A DNA stretch of 64,000 nucleotides from contig NZ_BILW01000021.1 in the NCBI RefSeq assembly GCF_004000765.1, positions 54,393 through 118,392 of the forward strand. The letters run 5' to 3'. This stretch comes from Paenibacillus chondroitinus NBRC 15376 (GTDB taxonomy: Bacteria > Bacillota > Bacilli > Paenibacillales > NBRC-103111). The number at the start of each line of letters is the position of its first letter. The first letter of the stretch is position 1. A program made the translations under genes and the position numbers. The notes beneath the pieces were generated by a model, which worked only from the letters and a program-made list of their open reading frames with translations, was not told where the DNA came from and ran no database searches. This document shows positions 60,856 through 64,000 of the stretch, piece by piece.

Positions 60856-60981
60856 GAAATTAACTGGAAAAACCGCATCCAAATCTTCGATAGCAGGCTG
60901 GAAACTTCCTCACTTGTTGAAATTAACAGGAGGAAATCCGGTTACTTAGGATAAAGTAGAAAATACTGCCCAATTAGCAGG
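60856..60981 (+). repeat. Non-coding array of three GAAATTAACAGG-type motifs
   Basis: GAAATTAACTGG at 60856-60867, GAAATTAACAGG at 60919-60930 and CAATTAGCAGG at 60971-60981, spaced 63 and about 52 bp. The gap 60747-61045 has no supported gene: the 73-codon frame across it has no ribosome binding site. Spacing resembles the unrelated motif array at 37.9 kb. Confidence 0.5.
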
Positions 60982-61045
60982 AGTAGTCGGCGTTAATTAC
61001 TGCTGCGCGACCGTCTGCCCTCCCCCATTACAATGTAAAAATCAA

Positions 61046-61074
61046 AACAAAAACCCGTGAGATCACGGGTTTAC
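61046..61074 (-). terminator. Intrinsic terminator of the methyltransferase gene
   Basis: AACCCGTGA-TC-TCACGGGTT stem then TTTGTTTTG on the minus strand; its end overlaps the stop codon region. Confidence 0.82.
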
Positions 61075-61704
61075 TTGTCGGCGCTTCGCGATAATCGACT
61101 GGTAATTAGGCTGCATCTCCGGCATCTGCAGCACATTAAAACGCTCGAGATCGAACACCTCGCTCACTTTCTTCTGAATGTGTTCATCCTCATAAAAAGC
61201 AAAAAACCTTTGTGGTCGATACGAATCGTTCTCCCAAATCCCTTCGCTTTCGTACCCGCCATAGAGGCCCAAATAGAAGAAACCGTCAGGCTTCAGCACG
61301 CGCTCAACGTTCCTGAGCACTTGCAGAAGGTTATCTTTCGGTACATGCAGCAGCGTGTTCATTGACCAAACCGCATCAAACGAAGCTGGCTGCAAATCCA
61401 AAGCGAAGAAATCCATGGCATAAGCTTCGAGCCCTTTTTCACGGCAAATGGCGACCATCTCTTCAGACAAATCGATGCATACCACCTCGCAGCCGTGTTC
61501 CCGCAAATAGTCAGCTTGATGACCTGGACCGCTCCCAAGGTCTAACACACGTTTGCTGCCGCCAGCCTTCTCCAATCTCGCTAGAAAGCCATCCAGCTCA
61601 TCTATCTTCCAAGACTGCATCGTCTCTCCGTTTCGCTGTCTAGCCTGTTGGTCATAACTCGCCTTCAGCACCTGTTTGACCCCAGCATCATTTGATGAAT
61701 CCAA
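61063..61704 (-). CDS. Class I SAM-dependent methyltransferase
   Basis: 213 residues. SAM motifs RVLDLGSGPGHQADYLREHG, VVCIDLSEEMVAICREKG, FDAVWSMNTLLHVP and VLKPDGFFYLGLYGG. TTG start at 61704 with AAAGGGGG 8 bp upstream; the longer frame to 61734 has no site. Substrate unknown. Follows the small gene at 61740-62003. Confidence 0.87.
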   Translation of the reverse strand: MDSSNDAGVKQVLKASYDQQARQRNGETMQSWKIDELDGFLARLEKAGGSKRVLDLGSGPGHQADYLREHGCEVVCIDLSEEMVAICREKGLEAYAMDFFALDLQPASFDAVWSMNTLLHVPKDNLLQVLRNVERVLKPDGFFYLGLYGGYESEGIWENDSYRPQRFFAFYEDEHIQKKVSEVFDLERFNVLQMPEMQPNYQSIIAKRRQVNP

Positions 61705-61739
61705 GCTGTCATCCCCCTTTACGCCTGTGCACAATCCAA

Positions 61740-62003
61740 CTACTTCTCTAAAACTTGAAGTCCCGCATTTACAAGCAAATCAAACCACTCGTCTTCTTCC
61801 AAAAGCTCTTCAACCGCTTCAATGTCCTCTTCTTTACCGGATTCACTCAAAAAGTTCAGCGCATAACTCCAATCGTCTTTGCCACGCAAGCTTTGCAGCG
61901 TAATTTCATAAGGATGCTCGTGACCTTCTACGCTAAACTGCACATGACCGAGGTACCCCTCCGCTTTGCTGTATGCCATATTTGCTTTTAAAATGTTAAA
62001 CAT
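61740..62003 (-). CDS. Small acidic hypothetical protein
   Basis: 87 residues from ATG 62003 (MFNILKANMAYSKAEGYLGH) with AAGGA 8 bp upstream. Middle reads HPYEITLQSLRGKDDWSYAL; the end is very acidic (EDIEAVEELLEEDEWFDLL). Start overlaps the hydrolase stop by 8 bp. Family not recognised; conserved-looking. Confidence 0.75.
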   Translation of the reverse strand: MFNILKANMAYSKAEGYLGHVQFSVEGHEHPYEITLQSLRGKDDWSYALNFLSESGKEEDIEAVEELLEEDEWFDLLVNAGLQVLEK

Positions 62004-62730
62004 CTTCATCTTCCTTTTCTTTAAAATGTTCCTGCTGTTGTGCCAACCACGACCAGATGGATGCAATCGTCGTTTCCAAATTCGTTGCGTCCTGCCATAT
62101 GTAAGGGTTGTGATCTCTAAAATAATCCGCATGCCCGCCAATCATTGGCAAAGTTTTCATATGAATGGGCGCATGCTTCAAACGGTGCCAACGTAATAAT
62201 CCAAAACGTGATTTGATCCAGCCACCCCAGGTGCCGAGACGCGGGATCGGGTCTACTTTTTGGTCCATGGGATTGACCCCATTGATATATAATACGCGAT
62301 CCTTCAATTCAGGAGAAATCGCACATTTCGGCGATCCGATTTGGATCACGCCAAGAACGGGGAGACCTGCCTTCATCAAAGCTCCTGCCGCTTGAATAGA
62401 AGCAACGGCACCTGCACTGTGCCCGATAAAAAGCAAAGTTTGACCAAGGTTCCACTGGTCGGTGACTAACTTGGCCAGGCTTTTGCCGCCATATCGCGAT
62501 GGCTTCCGGTGGGCATTATGCCACATATCACTTGTAATTTCACGAAGCTGCTTTTGCCGCTGCCGACTCCAATCTCCATAAGGAAAATGTATTACAACGC
62601 GGGCACGTTTACCCGCCTCTTCAAAGCGAGCGGCCAGGGCTGCGCCAAAACTGTCCAAAAAATCCGGCGCCGTAGCAAAACCGGCTGTTATATAGATGAC
62701 GATTTCCTCCGATTCGGAGTGAACGGTCAT
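61996..62730 (-). CDS. Alpha/beta hydrolase (lipase-like)
   Basis: 244 residues. IVIYITAGFATAPDFLDSFG, nucleophile Ser in LLFIGHSAGAVASIQAAG, possible acid in YINGVNPMDQKVDP and catalytic His near IGGHADYFRDHNPY. No signal peptide. Ribosome binding site is poor (AAGGGAA about 13 bp away). In a unit with the two genes after it and 43 bp downstream of hrpB. Confidence 0.82.
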   Translation of the reverse strand: MTVHSESEEIVIYITAGFATAPDFLDSFGAALAARFEEAGKRARVVIHFPYGDWSRQRQKQLREITSDMWHNAHRKPSRYGGKSLAKLVTDQWNLGQTLLFIGHSAGAVASIQAAGALMKAGLPVLGVIQIGSPKCAISPELKDRVLYINGVNPMDQKVDPIPRLGTWGGWIKSRFGLLRWHRLKHAPIHMKTLPMIGGHADYFRDHNPYIWQDATNLETTIASIWSWLAQQQEHFKEKEDEDV

Positions 62731-62773
62731 GGATCACTCAGTTCCCTTCACGGCACCCATTGTGCCAAATAAG

Positions 62774-64000
62774 TCAAACCCGCGGTTTCGCTCGATTCGT
62801 CGGCATTGCGGCCATCGGATCGTCCGGCCAATAATGCTTGGGATAGCGGCCTTTGAGATCTTTTTTGACCTCGAAATAAGCCTCGCGCCAAAAGCTCGCC
62901 AAATCCTTCGTCACCTGAACGGGACGCTGTGCCGGCGATAATAAATGCAGCGTAAGCGGCACCCGCCCTTTGGCAATTCGCGGGGTATCCGACAAGCCGA
63001 ACATTTCTTGCAGACGCACAGATAAAGTTGGCGATTCTGTCGCGCTGTAATCAACGGGAATGCGAGAACCGCTTGGCACTTGAATGTGCGTTGGCGCCCA
63101 CTCATCCAACCAACGCCGCTGCTCCCATGTTAGCATTTCCTCTAATATATTTGTCAAGTTAAGCCGTCCAAGGGCACCTTTGCTTGTCATCCCGAATAGA
63201 TGCGGCGCTAACCAGTCTTCCAATGCTTCGAGCAGCGCGCCTTCGCGCATATCCGGCCATTCGCCTGCATGATGGTGATGCAGAAAAACAACTCGCTCCT
63301 GCAGTTGGCGCGCACTGCGACTCCAAGGCAGAAGCTCCAGCGATTCAGCCCGAATGCCGGCAATCAAAGCTTGTACGAGCAGCTCTGGATCAGGCTCCTG
63401 CAAGGGCTTCTCTTTCAGTATAATCGCGCCTAACCGTAGGCGATGTCTGGCTCTGACTGCACCGGCCGCTGCATCCCAAAGCACTTCCTGTTCCTCCAGG
63501 AGGCGATCTCCGAAAGCTTGCAGCAGATCTTCCTCCTGTACAGGGGCAGCCAGAAAAATCCGGCTTTCCGCCCCGTTATCATCCAGCTCGGCCGCGACGA
63601 GATAGCGTGCGTTCGAGAGCTCCTGCAGCTCAGGCAGCACGGCGCCACGCCCGCTGCTGAGCAAGAACCGCCCTGCCGATCGCCGCTGCGCGACGCGATC
63701 GGGGTAGGCGAAGGCGAGCAGCAGGCCGCTCGCCGATGCCCGCTGCTCGCTCGGCCGCAAGCCGAGCGACTGCATCAACCCTTTGGCCTCCGCCGTAATC
63801 CGGCGGCATAGGCCAAAGTCCACGTCTGCGCGCTGCTCACCCTGCGCAGCGCGCCAAAGCACTTCGATGCGGGTGCGCGCATCCGCATCACGGCCCCGAG
63901 CGCTCGACAGGATGTCGCGCTCGCTCAGCATGACCGCGAGCTCGCACGCCAGCGCGCCGAGCTCAAGCGGTATGGCTTGCAGCACCATGTGCGCAAGCCG
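62774..64000 (-). CDS. hrpB: ATP-dependent helicase HrpB, C-terminal half (5' end outside window)
   Basis: About 408 residues are visible; the frame is open to the window edge, where RLAHMVLQAIPLELGALACE continues from the helicase core. LAVMLSERDILSSARG, GLLLAFAYPDRVAQRR, LRLGAIILKEKPLQ and the HrpB C-terminal domain (PVDYSATESPTLSVRLQEMF, RPVQVTKDLASFWREAYFEV, RYPKHYWPDDP) identify it. The full protein is usually 800-850 residues. An ATG at 63988 is internal. The 63400-64000 part is G+C rich. Confidence 0.95.
   Translation of the reverse strand, partial: RLAHMVLQAIPLELGALACELAVMLSERDILSSARGRDADARTRIEVLWRAAQGEQRADVDFGLCRRITAEAKGLMQSLGLRPSEQRASASGLLLAFAYPDRVAQRRSAGRFLLSSGRGAVLPELQELSNARYLVAAELDDNGAESRIFLAAPVQEEDLLQAFGDRLLEEQEVLWDAAAGAVRARHRLRLGAIILKEKPLQEPDPELLVQALIAGIRAESLELLPWSRSARQLQERVVFLHHHHAGEWPDMREGALLEALEDWLAPHLFGMTSKGALGRLNLTNILEEMLTWEQRRWLDEWAPTHIQVPSGSRIPVDYSATESPTLSVRLQEMFGLSDTPRIAKGRVPLTLHLLSPAQRPVQVTKDLASFWREAYFEVKKDLKGRYPKHYWPDDPMAAMPTNRAKPRV

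Noticed and set aside
60733..60954. 73-codon plus-strand frame upstream of araR
   Set aside because: No ribosome binding site; it spans the degenerate motif array and the araR operator.

Overview
The window is a chromosomal segment of a Gram-positive, endospore-forming bacterium, most likely Paenibacillus or a close relative. This rests on gene content, not on a marker gene: no rRNA or tRNA is present. Pointers are strong GGAGG ribosome binding sites, many TTG starts, a YheC/YheD spore-coat ATP-grasp protein, a FosB thiol transferase, YesM/YesN two-component signalling, an S-layer-homology protein, several LacI-type sugar regulators and two sugar ABC importers that lack their own ATPase.

Layout. 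1-3208: a partial streptomycin adenylyltransferase downstream of a metallo-beta-lactamase-fold gene, then an NlpC/P60 wall hydrolase and small proteins. 3276-16270: a large minus-strand catabolic region. It holds an oligosaccharide ABC importer (binding protein and two permeases), a CehA-type PHP hydrolase, an endonuclease/exonuclease/phosphatase-fold enzyme and a GH38-like DUF5054 protein. A second cluster follows, with a two-gene (split) version of the PHP hydrolase and a glycerophosphodiesterase. Two LacI-type regulators flank the genes, and one is broken by an in-frame TAA. The density of predicted phosphodiesterases suggests that a phosphodiester-containing glycan or glycoside is imported and then taken apart in the cytoplasm.

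16271-19501: a DUF2334 deacetylase-like protein, two small hydrophilic proteins, FosB and a CapA-like lipoprotein. 19579-28596: two sugar units on the minus strand. One encodes a binding protein with a YesM histidine kinase and a YesN response regulator (overlapping genes). The other encodes a binding protein, two permeases and a secreted GH43 arabinosidase-like lipoprotein. 28600-45715: mixed housekeeping and accessory genes, including an SLH/PrcB-like protein, a TerC-like protein, a TPR methyltransferase, a Lon-like PDZ protease, an orphan eukaryotic-type HisA, YheC/D, a Nudix enzyme, a second DUF2334 protein fused to FG-GAP repeats, YitT, a high-GC Gfo/Idh/MocA dehydrogenase, a Crh-like HPr paralogue, a small kinase and a CDF cation exporter.

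45782-55000: MsrAB, Mn-dependent pyrophosphatase, a GIY-YIG/DUF2087 pair, a HAD phosphatase, a two-gene threonine/serine exporter, methyltransferases and small proteins. 55087-60677: the arabinose module (aldose epimerase, araA, araB, araR) with a perfect AraR-type palindrome before araB; araD is not in the window. 60678-61062 and 37721-38262 are non-coding stretches, each with three degenerate motif copies spaced 51-63 bp. 61063-64000: a methyltransferase, a small protein, an alpha/beta hydrolase and the C-terminal half of an HrpB helicase cut by the window end.

The sugar genes fit one lifestyle. Plant or fungal polysaccharide is cut outside (GH43), oligosaccharides are sensed (SBP-YesM-YesN) and imported by MsmX-type ABC systems, then broken down inside (AraBA, PHP/GH38-like enzymes). 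Control is by LacI/AraR repressors, with cre-like sites at several promoters.
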